Positions 40,816 through 51,000 of a DNA stretch of 64,000 nucleotides are shown here, one piece after another. Positions within the stretch are counted from its first letter, which is position 1. Every line of letters starts with the position of its first letter. The notes under the pieces are model-generated. The model was given only the letters and a program-made list of their open reading frames with translations, had not been told where the DNA came from and ran no database searches. A program made the translations under genes and the position numbers. This DNA comes from Elgaria multicarinata webbii (Eukaryota; Chordata; Lepidosauria; Squamata; Anguidae), in contig NC_086188.1 of the NCBI RefSeq assembly GCF_023053635.1, positions 1,376,501-1,440,500 on the forward strand, given 5' to 3'.

Positions 40816-41514
40816 CCACCAACAGTGCAATCCTATGCACTCTTGCTAGTGAGTAAGTCTCACTTAATTCAATGGGACATACTGCCTAGTATGTGTACTT
40901 ATGACTACAGACTCGGTGGACTTATGCAGACACACACTTCTCTCAGCCTCAGTTCCAGCACCTGAAATACGGGTCTAATAATACTAACCTGCCTTACAGA
41001 GTTATTATAAGCAGAATGGAAAGAATGTATATGCAGAACATGGGAACTCCAGGGCAACCCAACCTCCTGCCCCCCAATTAAAATCCTGTGCCCACACAAT
41101 CTCTGATTATCCCCATTCAAGCCCACACTCTGGCTTCTGAGGTTTCACCAGCATTATTCACCCACTTTCAAACATATCTTCACAAAAGTAAGGACTAGAA
41201 AGTTGATTCGTATAAAAACATTGAAAGCAGGGATATGCAGGAAACAGAATTCTGTGGCCAGCGCTCTGTTCTCCGACTTTTTAAGTGCTTCTGTGCAGTG
41301 TTACAGAATGAACACATCGCTTCACATGTGAAGAGCCTTGAATCCTCCGAAATGTTCAAAGGAGTATTATATTTAGAAATCAAGCACTGACGCAAGGCCT
41401 GCATGAGTCAGCAGCCCTGAAACGTGTGATTTGGATGCCAGGCTGGTGCAGCCTGTGAGACAAGGCGCAATGGGGAGCCTGGGGGCCTCGTCCCCTTCCC
41501 CGCCTCAGTGCAGA

Positions 41515-41660
41515 ATGCTGTTGGCTTTAAAAGGGGGTTCGGCAAATGAATGGAGGAAAAGGCTCGCTGGTGGGCTAGTCATGATGGAAATGCGCTACTT
41601 GAATGCAGCTCCCAGGCTGCCATGAGTGTACTGCACAGCCTCTGATCTATAACGCTGGAT
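41515..41660 (+). mobile_element. CR1/L3-like LINE fragment
   Basis: GGCTTTAAAAGGGGGTTCGG followed by ATGGAGGAAAAGGCTCGCTG matches the same block in the 28.3 and 29.4 kb copies. Strongly diverged after that. Confidence 0.55.
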
Positions 41661-41689
41661 GGCAGCTTACATGGAGTCACTCAAGGGCA

Positions 41690-42478
41690 CAGCATGTGCA
41701 GGGGCAACAGAATGAAATTTAATAGGGATAAATGCCAAGTTCTATATCTAGGAAATAGAAACCAAAGGCACAGTTACAAGATGGGGGATTCTTGGCTCAG
41801 CAATACTACAAACGAGAAGGATCTTGGAATCGTCGTAGATCACAAGCTGAATATGAGCCAACAGTGCGATGTGGCTGCAAGAAAGGCAAATGCTATTTTG
41901 GGCTGCATTAATAGAAGTATAGCTTCCAAATCGTGTTCCTCTCTATTCGGCCCTGGTTAGGCCTTATCTAGAGTATTGCATCCAGTTCTGGGCTCCACAA
42001 TTCAAGAAGGACGCAGACAAGCTGGAGCGTGTTCAGAGGAGGGCAACCAGGATGATCAGGGGTCTGGAACAAAGCCCTGTAAAGAGAGACTGGAAGAACT
42101 GGGCATGTTTAGCCTGGAGAAGAGAAGATGGAGGGGAGACATGATAGCACTCTTCAAATACTTAAAAGGTTGTCACACAGAGGAGGCCAGGATTTCTTCT
42201 CGATCCTCCCAGAGTGTAGGACATGGAATAATGGGCTCAAGTTAAAGGAAGCCAGATTCCAGCTGGACATCAGGAAAAACTTCCTGACTGTTAGAGCAGT
42301 ACGACAATGGAACCAGTTACCTAGGGAGGTTGAGGGCTCTCCCACACTAGAGGCATTCAAGAGGCAGCTGGACAACCATCTGTCAGGTATGCTTTAGGGT
42401 GGATTCCTGCATTGAGTAGGGGGTTGGACTCGATGGTCTTGTAGGCCCCTTCCAACTCTGCTATTCTATGATTCTATG
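41690..42478 (+). mobile_element. CR1 LINE, 5'-truncated, ORF2 C-terminal end
   Basis: Plus-strand fragments encode [53 protein letters not shown], then in other frames the [16 protein letters not shown] and FQLDIRKNFLTVRAVRQW blocks. The 3' end is GGGTTGGACTCGATGGTC and TTCTATGATTCTATGA. The reading frame shifts at least twice, so this copy is dead. It aligns over its length with the more intact copy at 61.45-62.34 kb. Confidence 0.92.
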
Positions 42479-42479
42479 A

Positions 42480-43000
42480 CCCATCCCTGAAGGCAAACTA
42501 GGCGGTCGCCTAGGGCACCAAGTGAAGTGAGCCACCAAATTCCAGGGAGGAAATATAAATACATAAGGGGGGGGGGAAAATCACACAAATAAGATAACGG
42601 AGATTTTATTATTTCAATTCCCCTGTGTGTACAGAGGGAATATGACCAAGGCTTTGGAGGTGAGTGGGACTGACTGGGGATATCCCTCAGGTGACAATGT
42701 GGGATATTCTCCGGCTCCATTGCTGCTCCCAGTTGGAGGCAGGGAGCTAGAGGATCTCCCCCTCCCACCGAGAACAGCCTTCCTTTGCCTTAGGAGCCTA
42801 GGGTTGGTGGTGCCTCCTTGGCTGTGTCGCCCTGACGATGCCCCCGGAACCCTTCTTCCAGGGTCCTTCCTTGGGCGTTGTGGATGGGACTGCTGTTCCT
42901 TCACAGAGCAGACGGCTGTGCTGGTCTCCTTTGTTGTTATCAGACCCGCTGTGCTGATACAGTGCTTCGTTAAATAAATAAACAAATTCGGGCCAGTTGC
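42480..43000. other. Intergenic, GC-rich, nothing recognised
   Basis: Frames of 100-131 codons on both strands have no recognisable domain. Confidence 0.35.
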
Positions 43001-43049
43001 ACGGTTCACCCAGGGCGCTGGTTGCTGGCAGTGAGTTTAGGACCAGCTC

Positions 43050-43195
43050 TGGGCATGTGTTTTGCATGCAGAAAGGCTTGGCTCACAGCATCTCAAGTTA
43101 AAAAAGAATCTTGGGTACAGGGCTAGGAAAGAACCCCAACTCAGGGACCCCTAGAGAGCCTCTGCAAATCAGAACTGACAAATACTAGTCGAACA
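43050..43195 (+). repeat. Decayed tRNA-derived SINE body
   Basis: TTTTGCATGCAGAAAGGCTT, AGGGCTAGGAAAGAACCCCA and AGAGAGCCTCTGCAAATCAG follow the order of the SINE at 49.92 kb and its usual middle region. Confidence 0.5.
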
Positions 43196-43735
43196 GGCAT
43201 GTTAAAAGGTGTTACTTCTCTCTCGGCATGGCTTGTTAAAAGGCAAGACAACACCCACCAACCCACCCCTGGGCCCTGGCACCAATCTGGTTGGATCCAG
43301 ATTTTTCATTGTCACCAAACCCATTCACTATTTTTGCTGAGTAGCAGCCCTAGGTCTGTTGAAGCGATGAAGTCACATCACTTCCCAGCAATGCCAGACA
43401 GTTGTGCACTGTTTGAGATTAAAAGGGAAAGCGTTGGTTGGGGGCGGGGGGGGAGAGAAAGAAAAAGACAAGTCCCTTTTGGTCAAAGCAAATATTTCTG
43501 TAGTGCAGCAACATGGACCAAAAGAGATTGCACTACATCAGTTTCTTTCCCAGCGATTTCATTGACTGCTTTGTTCACTGCAGACAAACAATGGAGAATG
43601 GGGTCTATAGACCACGGGTACAATGAACAGTAGGGGAGGGTTTAACAAAGCAAAATCTAAGGAGGAACAACCCCAGAACACTCAGAGAAGTGAATTTCGA
43701 ATGACAGCCCCAAGAAATAAAAGGCCTTTTCCTTC
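43196..43735. other. Intergenic, nothing recognised
   Basis: A 144-codon plus-strand frame at 43,199-43,633 has no recognisable domain. No repeat recognised. Confidence 0.35.
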
Positions 43736-43738
43736 TGA

Positions 43739-43840
43739 GGGTGCAATCCTATGCTTGTTTAGACACAGAAAAGTCCTGGAACTTCCAGCTTCCTTCAGCC
43801 AGCATGTTTTTCTGTCTAAACATGCATAGTATTGTGCCCT
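43739..43840. repeat. Palindromic MITE-like element M3, copy 2
   Basis: GGGTGCAATCCTATGCTTGT at the left; TCTAAACATGCATAGTATTG then TGCCC at the right. Arms of about 35 bp also pair TTTAGACACAGAAAA with TTTTTCTGTCTAAA. Confidence 0.7.
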
Positions 43841-43911
43841 TAGGAACTGTAATGGGTTTGGGCCCCATGAGCTAATGACAATAAAGGGGAGAATATCAAT
43901 CTTTCTCACTC

Positions 43912-44000
43912 TGATGCCCTCCAGATCATTTTAGAAGAGAATTCCCACAAACTCTAGTCAGCATGGCCAATGTGGCAGGGCGAAATGGGAGGTGTAGTTA
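43912..44000. repeat. Hairpin repeat M5, decayed
   Basis: GATGCCCTCCAGATCATTTT, then AGTCAGCATGGCCAATGTGG and GGGAGGTGTAG; right end lost. Confidence 0.45.
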
Positions 44001-44289
44001 ATCATAATTTCTTTATGGCAATGTTTCGCATTTATACAGCACTTTGCAATGTCCATAACATTATATATATTCATTGTCCTCCCAATGAGCCTGTAAAATA
44101 GGCTGGAATTAATTATTCCCCCATCTTGCAGGTGGGAAAACTGAGGCTTGCCTAAGGCCACCTAGTAAGTTTGCAGCAAACAAACCTGCAAAAGTGTAGT
44201 GCAAAATGGGGGTTTCTTAACGCTTAGCTGTTAGCAGTTTGCTGTCAACTGCTTTTATTTAGATATATAGCCCATCCTATCCTAAAGGC

Positions 44290-44405
44290 TCAGGGTGGAA
44301 CATAGGAAATAGTCTTATATGAGGTCAGACCATTGGGTCTGTCTAGTTCAGTATTGCCTACTTGGTTCTGATTTATCAGTGGTTGTTCAGAAGCAACCAA
44401 AGAGT
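44290..44405 (-). repeat. tRNA-derived SINE, 3' part
   Basis: Minus-strand copy of the tail GGTCTGACTCAGTAT: here AGGTCAGACCATTGGGTCTG followed by TCTAGTTCAGTATTGCCTAC. Confidence 0.65.
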
Positions 44406-44414
44406 GACAGCTAT

Positions 44415-45192
44415 TCTATATTTATTTATTTATTTATTTATTACATTTTTATACTGCCCAATAGCCGAAGCTCTCTGGGCGGTTCACAAAAAATTAAAAC
44501 CATAATAAAACAACCAACATGTTAAAAGCACAAATACAAAATACAATATAAAAAGCACAACCAGGATAAAACCACGCAGCAAAATTGATATAAGATTAAA
44601 ATACAAAGTTAGAACAGTAAAAAATAAATTTAAGTTAAAATTAAGTGTTAAAATACTGAGAGAATAAAAAGGTCTTCAGCTGGCGATGAAAGGAGTACAG
44701 TGTAGGCGCCAGGCGGACCTCTCTGGGGAGCTCATTCCACAACCGCGGTGCCACAGCGGAGAAAGCCCTCCTCCTGGTAGCTACCTGCTCGCTCTTCCTT
44801 TGGCAGAGGCTCATGGAGAAGGGCCCCTGTAGATGATCTTAAGATCTGGGTGTTCCTTCAAATAACCTGGCCCCAAACCGTTTAGGGCTTTAAATGTCAA
44901 TACCAGCACTTTGAATCGGGCCCGGACCTGGACTGGCAGCCAATAAAGTTGTAAAAGGACTGGCGTAATGTGATCTCGCCAGCCAGTCCCTGTTAGTAAA
45001 CGGGCTGCCCTGTTTTGTACCAGCTGAAGCTTCCGGACCGTTTTCAAAGGCAGCCCCACGTATAACGCATTGCAGTAATCCAAGCGAGAGGTTATCAGAG
45101 CATGGATAACTGTAGCTAGGCTATCTCTGTCCAGATAAGGGCGTAGTTGGTATATCAACCTAAGCTGATAAACGGTGCTGGGGCTCATTTCT
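44415..45192 (-). mobile_element. L2-clade LINE, 5'-truncated, with ORF2 C-terminal part
   Basis: The minus-strand frame at 44,811-45,188 encodes SRLDYCNALYVGLPLKTVRK, LLTGTGWRDHITPVLLQL and RARFKVLVLTFKALNGLGPG, the end of an L2 reverse transcriptase protein. The rest of the ORF and the 3' UTR follow, to the AGCCGAAGCTCTCTGGGCGG module and a (TTTA)n tail at 44,420-44,443. About 75-80% similar by eye to the copy in PPP1CC intron 3, so a related subfamily. Confidence 0.9.
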
Positions 45193-45539
45193 AAAACCGA
45201 AGGTGCTGGGGCTCATATTTGCTTGGAAATGACCTCTGATTTACCCCTTATCCCAAACATGTGCAGTTGTGCTTACTCATTATACAAGGAAAGCCACTTC
45301 GTGCATGCTCAGAAGCACTGCTATCATTACCTCACCAGGTCTAAACCTGAGGAACAGAAGCAGATTCCCAGAGCTAGAATAATAAATCATTAATGTTGTT
45401 TTTATGTAAAGAATCCTTTCTAAAAAGGAGATGTCCTGAGGGAGCCCAGCTTTCTCCCCAGTACCAAGTGCCTCTGCACCCGCCCAGAGTCATTTCCAGC
45501 AGAGAGAAAAAATAGCCGGTTTTGGTATCGAGCCCTGGC

Positions 45540-46075
45540 TCAGGTTAAGCCCTGAGTCCCGACAAGAAAACGAGGCGCGCTCCCCCTCCCTCTGCTCCGG
45601 GGAACAGCCAATCAGAGGCGGCCCGCTCATAAACGGATTCCGCATTGTGCGCGGAATTCTCCGCCGGCCGCGTTCTTTAAGCGAGGCGCAGCGGGCAGAG
45701 CCGCGGGGAAGGAAAGGAGAGCGACCCGCAGCCACCCTGCGCCTGTCGCCTGGGGATTAAGCATCGCCGTCGTCGCTGCCCTGGTCTCGGTTCGGGAGAA
45801 GAGTCTGTTAGGGCGCAAAGTTGCGCGCCGGGCGGAAGACGCTGCTGGGGCCCCTGCAGAGGAGGAGAGAAAGCGCTGCGGTTGGTGCGCGGCAGAAAGG
45901 GAGGCGAAGTCTCTGCCCCACATCGCGCAGTCTCTATAAAACCCTGCCTGGTTCCCTTCTCTCCCTCGCCTGGTGCAAGTAATTTCCCTATCTGCCATCT
46001 CGCCTCGCCTCTCCCCCTTTCCCTCGGCGTTTTGCGCCCTTGGTCGCCGTCGATAGGCATGGCTCTCATCAAAAC
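45540..46075 (+). promoter_or_regulatory. Orphan CpG island with promoter elements
   Basis: GC- and CpG-rich, sharply bounded. Plus-strand elements in order: CCAAT box AGCCAATCAGA at about 45,606, a GC box GGGCGG at about 45,829, and a TATA-like CTATAAAACC at about 45,934 followed 25-35 bp later by a pyrimidine-rich start-like tract. The first downstream ATG (46,059, GGCATGG context) opens only seven codons. Possible donors: CAA|GTAAT at about 45,978 and AGAG|GTAGGA at about 46,131. No coding sequence recognised. It may be the CCDC63 promoter, 5 kb upstream of the first exon found, or that of a non-coding RNA. Confidence 0.55.
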
Positions 46076-46244
46076 AACGTAACAAGGGGCTCTGCCCCAA
46101 ATAGCTTACAATCCCATCAGTTCTGACAGAGGTAGGAGAAGAGAGAGGGGCCAGGCCAACATGAGACAAACACGAAGTGAAGTTTGAGATTTATACAAGT
46201 TTGAGTTTATACAAACTTTACTAGGGAAAGGCGAGACTTACTTT

Positions 46245-46700
46245 TATTTTATTTATGTACAACATTTATAGGCCGCTCCACATTAAAACAGATTCCAGGG
46301 CAGTGAAAGTAAAAGATAAAACAAATAAAACACCATATTAAAAAGGTTTTAGAAAAACACAAAAACACCTCCAAAAACCGTGGCTGGTCAGTCAAGGAAG
46401 GCTTCTTGAAATAAAGATGTTTTCAGCCGCTGCGGAGAATGACACAGTTTTGGCACCTGCCTGATCTCCAGAGGCAGGGAGTTCCACGGAACGGGGGCCA
46501 CCGCACTGCAGGCTCTTCTCTGGGTGAACGTCAATCCGGCCATTCTTCTGTGTAATAAGGGATTACGTCTGAATAATTTTGCATGAGACTGGTCTGGTGG
46601 TGCTTCTGCTGGGGGGTGTGGGGGAGAGAGAGGTCTAGTTAGCCTTATCTTGGAGCCCAGAAATTTTCCTTTGACCAGGTCAGTCTGTTTTTCCATCTAA
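46245..46700 (-). mobile_element. L2-clade LINE 3' end, second subfamily
   Basis: Minus strand encodes RRNPLLHRRMAGLTFTQRRA, then SAVAPVPWNSLPLEIRQVP and KTSLFQEAFLD, an L2 ORF2 end. The 3' UTR has AGGCCGCTCCACATTAAAAC near a TTTATTTTATTTATG tail. It diverges from the copies at 5.6 and 44.4 kb. Confidence 0.75.
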
Positions 46701-46732
46701 GCCAGTGTGGTCTACACTGACTGTCAGCAGCT
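46690..46732 (-). repeat. tRNA-derived SINE fragment
   Basis: CCATCTAAGCCAGTGTGGTC followed by TACACTGACTGTCAGCAGCT is the minus strand of the SINE middle region. Confidence 0.5.
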
Positions 46733-46844
46733 GCTGTGTGTGTGTGTTGTTAGTAATACTTTTATTCCACTTACTATATAATACGACCTCCAGCACCATC
46801 CATGTATGTTCGATGGCAGTTTCCCCCAGCCCTACACTCTCCAT

Positions 46845-47110
46845 GCATCTGGAGGGCACCAGGTTGGGCAAGGCTGTAAACTGAAAAGACAGGTCACTGT
46901 CCCAAGGAGCTTACAATCTGACACAGCAAGGAGTGGGTGGCTGGAGTGGAAGGGGTGGGCAAAACCAGGCTAGCAAGGGCTGGACTTTGGCTCAGACACG
47001 GATGTTTTCACACTTCCCTGCAAATGGGGGTGAAGTCTGGGGGGATTTTCAGCTCCAGGGGCTTCATGTACAAGGTGGGGTTTTAAGGCAGAGTTTGAAG
47101 GAGGTGGGAG
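46845..47110. repeat. M5 end joined to an 'AGCTTACA' repeat
   Basis: CATCTGGAGGGCACCAGGTT (right arm of M5) is followed by CCCAAGGAGCTTACAATCTG, a block also at 33,335 and 46,100. Class of the second part not certain. Confidence 0.4.
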
Positions 47111-47720
47111 AGGGGGCACCCAACAGCTGGGGGGATCTCTAGCCATAAGAGCAGCATGGGAGAGTGGGCAGAGCAATTTTAAGATTCCTTAGTATGTCCC
47201 TCATCCATTTCTCTATCCATCCGTCCAACCTTCAATAGTGTCCAAACAGTTGCAAGGTGTAACTTTTGAACTGTGCACCAAATGCCTTTCAGGGGTGCAT
47301 GATCTGAGACAGAAATGCCTCTTCTCCCTCCCCACCCCATTTTTAAAAAAGCATTTCATTCATGGATATTTTAAGGTTTCCTATTTAAATCACTGAGATT
47401 TGGATCAAATTGGTCGCTTTCATCATGCAGAATTGAGTGTGTGTTTCCTTGAAAACTTACTGAGGGTTCCTCAATGAGGACCAGTAGTGACACACAACCT
47501 TTCCTGAAAAGCAGTAGCCAGCTGCCCTCCGCTTCCCTAGAGGGTTCTGTGGCAGCCGCTCAAGGTACACGGTGTGGCAGTGGTGCAGGACTTGCCTTCC
47601 TGGAAATGCTTGGCTGTGTTTTAAAGCAAAAAGGCAAGGTTTTAGCCTTTATGATTTTGATCCAAGATGCGTTTGGAAAAGTGCCTGGGTATTGCCTGAT
47701 GAGATCAGCAGTAAGTAGAC
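47110..47720. other. Intergenic, nothing recognised
   Basis: No repeat recognised. A plus-strand frame at 47,474-47,785 runs into the next hairpin and looks spurious. Confidence 0.35.
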
Positions 47721-47721
47721 A

Positions 47722-47867
47722 TAAGGCCTTAGCTAGACCTAAGGTTTATCCCGGGATCATCCCGGGGTCATCCCTGTGCATCTAAATGACACACGGGATC
47801 CCGGGAGCAGGCAGGGACGACCCCGGGACGATCCTGGGATAAACCTCAGGTCTCGCTAAGGCCTAAA
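47722..47867. repeat. GC-rich palindromic element M2
   Basis: Arms of about 53 nt: AAGGCCTTAGCTAGACCTAA then GGTTTATCCCGGGATCATCC at the left, and GACGATCCTGGGATAAACCT then CAGGTCTCGCTAAGGCCT at the right. They pair with few mismatches around a short centre near TCTAAATGACACACGGGATC. No coding capacity; MITE-like. Confidence 0.7.
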
Positions 47868-47869
47868 TG

Positions 47870-48415
47870 ACCCACCAAATTCTGGGATTGGGACAGGGTG
47901 GGGGGAACAGACAAGTTCTTCATTTGACATCCCCACGACTAGCTCCTTGAAACTCCTTCTTGCCCGGACCTGCTAGGATGTTTCATCCAACCCATTTGGC
48001 TCGAGGGTTTCCATAGAAATGACGAGGAGAGAGGATGCACAGCACCCTTGTCATTTCTATGGAAACCCATGTCCTGAATGGGTGGGCCAAAACATAGCCA
48101 TCTGTTCCACCCCCTAATTATAAACCAGGAAAGGGGAACATGGTTTATGATGGCATCATGCAAATGTTCCCATTTTTTAATATGCCGCGAGAGACATCTG
48201 GGGTGATTCTGCCCTATAGCAAACAAGAGTGGGGAGAGATGAGAAAATGTGGTGGGGAGGGGAGAAAGCACTGGTGGGGGTCTCACTTGTGAATGGATGG
48301 AGAAGAATGGCTGACACAGTGCTTTCATTTGCTGTTCTTTTCAGGACTCGGGTTCCGCTTTGAGAAGGATTATCCTCGTTTACTTAACGGAAGCATCTGC
48401 CACCAGTAGAAAGAA
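47870..48415. other. Intergenic, nothing recognised
   Basis: A short inverted repeat (CATTTCTATGGAAACC at about 48,050 and GGTTTCCATAGAAATG at about 48,006) is visible. No gene recognised. Confidence 0.4.
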
Positions 48416-48418
48416 AAC

Positions 48419-48582
48419 ATGAAGGCCCTGGTAAAAATGGCTCTCGTAATGCATGCCTTGTTAACATTTGGATTAGACTACTGCAGAGTGTTCCCTTTGG
48501 GGCTCCCCTTGAAGACAGTTCAACTGGTCCAGAATGCCACTGCCAGGTTACTGCCAGATCACAAGCTGCTGTCATCATCATC
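48419..48582 (+). mobile_element. L2-clade LINE internal fragment
   Basis: Plus-strand frame encodes LDYCRVFPLGLPLKT and QLVQNATARLLPDHK, a decayed L2 reverse-transcriptase end equivalent to the LDYCNALYVGLPLKT region of the 44.4-45.2 kb copy. Confidence 0.75.
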
Positions 48583-48690
48583 ATCATTATTATTATTATT
48601 ATTAAAATTTCTATACTGCCCAATAGCCAAAGTTCTCTGGGTAGTTCACAGAAATGAAAATCCTAACATACAACATGATAAAACATCATA
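48583..48690 (-). repeat. L2 LINE 3' end inserted tail
   Basis: (ATC)n/(ATT)n tract followed by TTTCTATACTGCCCAATAGC and CAAAGTTCTCTGGGTAGTTC. Opposite in direction to the L2 fragment it interrupts or abuts. Confidence 0.7.
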
Positions 48691-48804
48691 TAAACATACT
48701 TTTACCTTTAACATACTTTAACATACTTTTACCTTTAACATACTTTTTTTTTTAAAAAAAACAAAACATCCTGCTACACTTTATTACAGTGTCATCCTAT
48801 TACA

Positions 48805-48949
48805 CTCTAGTGCAGCCTTCCTCAACCTGGGGCGCTCCAGATGTGTTGGACTGCATCTCCCAGAATGCCCAGCCAGCTGGCTGGGGCATTCTGGAAGTTG
48901 TAGTCCAACACATCTGGAGCGCCCCAGGTTGAGGAAGGCTGCTCTAGTG
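48805..48949. mobile_element. hAT-like palindromic MITE M1 with 8-bp target duplication, copy 1
   Basis: Element 48,813-48,941 (129 bp) begins CAGCCTTCCTCAACCTGGGG and ends with its reverse complement, CCCCAGGTTGAGGAAGGCTG, so it folds almost completely on itself. It is flanked by perfect 8-bp direct repeats CTCTAGTG (48,805-48,812 and 48,942-48,949). An 8-bp duplication and CA-G termini fit the hAT superfamily. Non-coding and non-autonomous. Confidence 0.85.
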
Positions 48950-48954
48950 AAATG

Positions 48955-49615
48955 ACCATTGGCTACCAGTTGGTTTCTGGGCCCATTTCATGGTGCTGTG
49001 TTGTTGTTGTTTTTAATGCATAAAAGCTGCTTTGAGTCCTGGTTATCGTAGCCTGCATTTACCTGCACAAAATTTCAAATGAGCCAATGAAATTTGAGAT
49101 CACGCTGCTTTGGGTTCCAGGTTTTAGAATTCTAGACTAGTTGCCACTATAGGCAGGGCCCTTTTTGTCACAGCTCTGGAACTTCAGAACGCTGTTCTGA
49201 AAGATGTCCGTTTTATCTCCCTCCTCATTGTTCTGCAAACAAGTAAAGGGAGTTGTGTTTTGCTGTGCTATTTGGAATTAATCCACCCCAGTCTACTGTT
49301 TCTGTTTCTCTGCTGCTGCTGTTGCAACCACCAAAATAATATAAAAACTCCTTTTTAAATTGTTTTAAGATTAAACAATTAAGAATTAATTCAATGCATC
49401 AATGTAATTGTTTGGTCCCTTCCTTGGGATTTTTTTTTGGAAGAATGAGATATAAGAAAGGGGAAGAGAGTGAGGGGTAGAGGGACCAAAGAAAAGAAGT
49501 AAGAGACCTTAAAACATACATATATGCAGAGGTTTATAACGGGTGTGCAACCAGATGCATCTTTTGAGAAAGTGAAGACAGGAGTCTTGCTATCTCCCGT
49601 AATACAACAACACCC
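48955..49615. other. Intergenic, nothing recognised
   Basis: No gene or repeat recognised. Confidence 0.4.
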
Positions 49616-49621
49616 TTTTCC

Positions 49622-49752
49622 CCCCAAGCTGGTGACCTGCAGATGCCTGGCCTACAGCTCCCATCAGCGCTAGCCAGCATAGCCAATGGTGAGGTCTAAT
49701 GGGACTTGTATTCCAAAACACTTGGAGGGTCACAATTTGTGCAACCCTAGTT
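49622..49752. repeat. Hairpin repeat M5
   Basis: CTACAGCTCCCATCAGCGCT, AGCCAGCATAGCCAATGGTG and CCAAAACACTTGGAGGGTCA in the family order. Confidence 0.6.
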
Positions 49753-49914
49753 TATAATAAGCAAGCTCTGTGTGTACCATAATAGTACTGAACAAGCTTG
49801 GAGCTGGACATATAAAAAGAAGCAAGTTTCTAGTCATTATGCTTGAAACCGGGTGGGTGGTGCCTGGCCTAATCTCAGAAGACAGATGAAGGACTGGGCA
49901 TGATGTTCATTGAG

Positions 49915-50088
49915 AGAGTCCATAGCTCAGTGGTAGAGAACCTACTTTGCACGCAGAAGATCCCAGGTTCAATCTCCAGTATCTCCACATAGGACTAGGA
50001 AAAATTCCTGCCATTGTCAGTGTTCACAATACTGGACTAGATGGACCAACGGTCTGACTCAGTATGAGAAAGCTTCGTCTGTTCCTAG
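49915..50088 (+). mobile_element. tRNA-derived SINE
   Basis: RNA polymerase III internal promoter visible: A box TAGCTCAGTGGTAGAG at 49,923 and B box GGTTCAATC at 49,966, spaced as in a tRNA. The body contains GGACTAGGAAAAATTCCTGC and the 3' tail CTAGATGGACCAACGGTCTG then ACTCAGTAT. Other fragments at 43.05, 44.29 and 46.69 kb show the same body and tail, so this is the best-preserved copy in the window. Confidence 0.85.
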
Positions 50089-50089
50089 C

Positions 50090-51000
50090 TGGTTGCATGA
50101 CTGGTAGAGGTAGCGTGGATTATGCAGCTAAGGCATGAACTGTGTGTAGGCTGGTCTGCTTTGTACAATTTGTGCCGTTTGCAGAATTTCTTGTTGTGCA
50201 GTCTTTGGGTTTTCCCTTGTGGCCAAATGTCGATTTAGTCCTGACGGTGTTGGAAACACCCAGCAGTATTTGGGTTGGGGCATGCAGCTCACCTTGGAGC
50301 CACAAGGAGAGATGGGATGCAAAGCAAAGGAGCACATCTGCCCCCTCTGCTCCCACCAGATAGGGCGTTGTGAGCTCTAGGGCAAGCGTGGCAATCAAAG
50401 GGGCTAGAGGCAGGCAGCAAAGTCCCAAGATAGGTGGTCGGTTGCTCGGGTGACCAAAGGAGGTGCCAGGTGCTCTGTAGCGCAACGAACCTGGCTGGTG
50501 CGTTGCTCGGGCTGGGAAACCAAAGCAGCGATAGCCAGTGCATATGGCCAGCAGGGTCCCTGTTGACTTCCCAGATCAGCTGTTCTGGCTGAGCTGATGA
50601 GCCATTATCTATGTGGTGTTGCAGAGCAGCAAGGATCAGATCAGTAGCTCCCTTGGCCTGAATGCCACTTTGATGGCAGAGAGAGGAAAGCGCTGGAGCC
50701 CTGTTGCTAAATTCCCTGGATCGAGCCCTGTGGCCCTTTATAATGGCCAACAGCGACCTCGGTTCCTGCTATAGCAAAATTAAAATATCAGTAGGCACAC
50801 CTGGGTAGCTCAAAACGCAGAACACACAATCCCTTTTGTGACAGAATTTTGGAAGGTGAGAAGGGTGATGCTCAGGAGTGCCCCAATAATGATAAGGTCG
50901 GTATTGACGCCCTCATTTTGTCTCATCCTGCTTTCGTTGGTGGAGGGTAAATAGATATCCAAAGGACTGAAGTTTAGATCTTCTACGTTAAAAATGACTT
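50090..51000. other. Region just upstream of the first CCDC63 exon found
   Basis: No recognised repeat. Frames of 121-153 codons on the minus strand (50,120-50,750) lack domains. A short 5' exon of CCDC63 with the start codon should lie here or further upstream, but none could be picked reliably. Confidence 0.35.

Noticed and set aside
43199-43633. 144-codon plus-strand frame
   Set aside because: No recognisable domain, no splice or promoter context, and length is not unusual for chance in 64 kb of this composition.
45627-46169. 180-codon and 131-codon minus-strand frames in the orphan CpG island
   Set aside because: GC-driven low-complexity frames. Promoter boxes point to the plus strand, and no known protein is recognisable.
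48002-48066. Short inverted repeat CATTTCTATGGAAACC as a regulatory site or attachment site
   Set aside because: Too short and isolated; no flanking duplication or second copy to support an element.
50120-50750. Minus-strand frames of 121 and 153 codons upstream of CCDC63
   Set aside because: Overlapping in different frames, no domain, no supporting splice sites.
18600-51000. CRISPR arrays, operons or other prokaryote-type systems in the long intergenic part
   Set aside because: No regularly spaced repeats or prokaryotic genes. All repeated sequence is explained by vertebrate LINE, SINE, MITE and microsatellite patterns.
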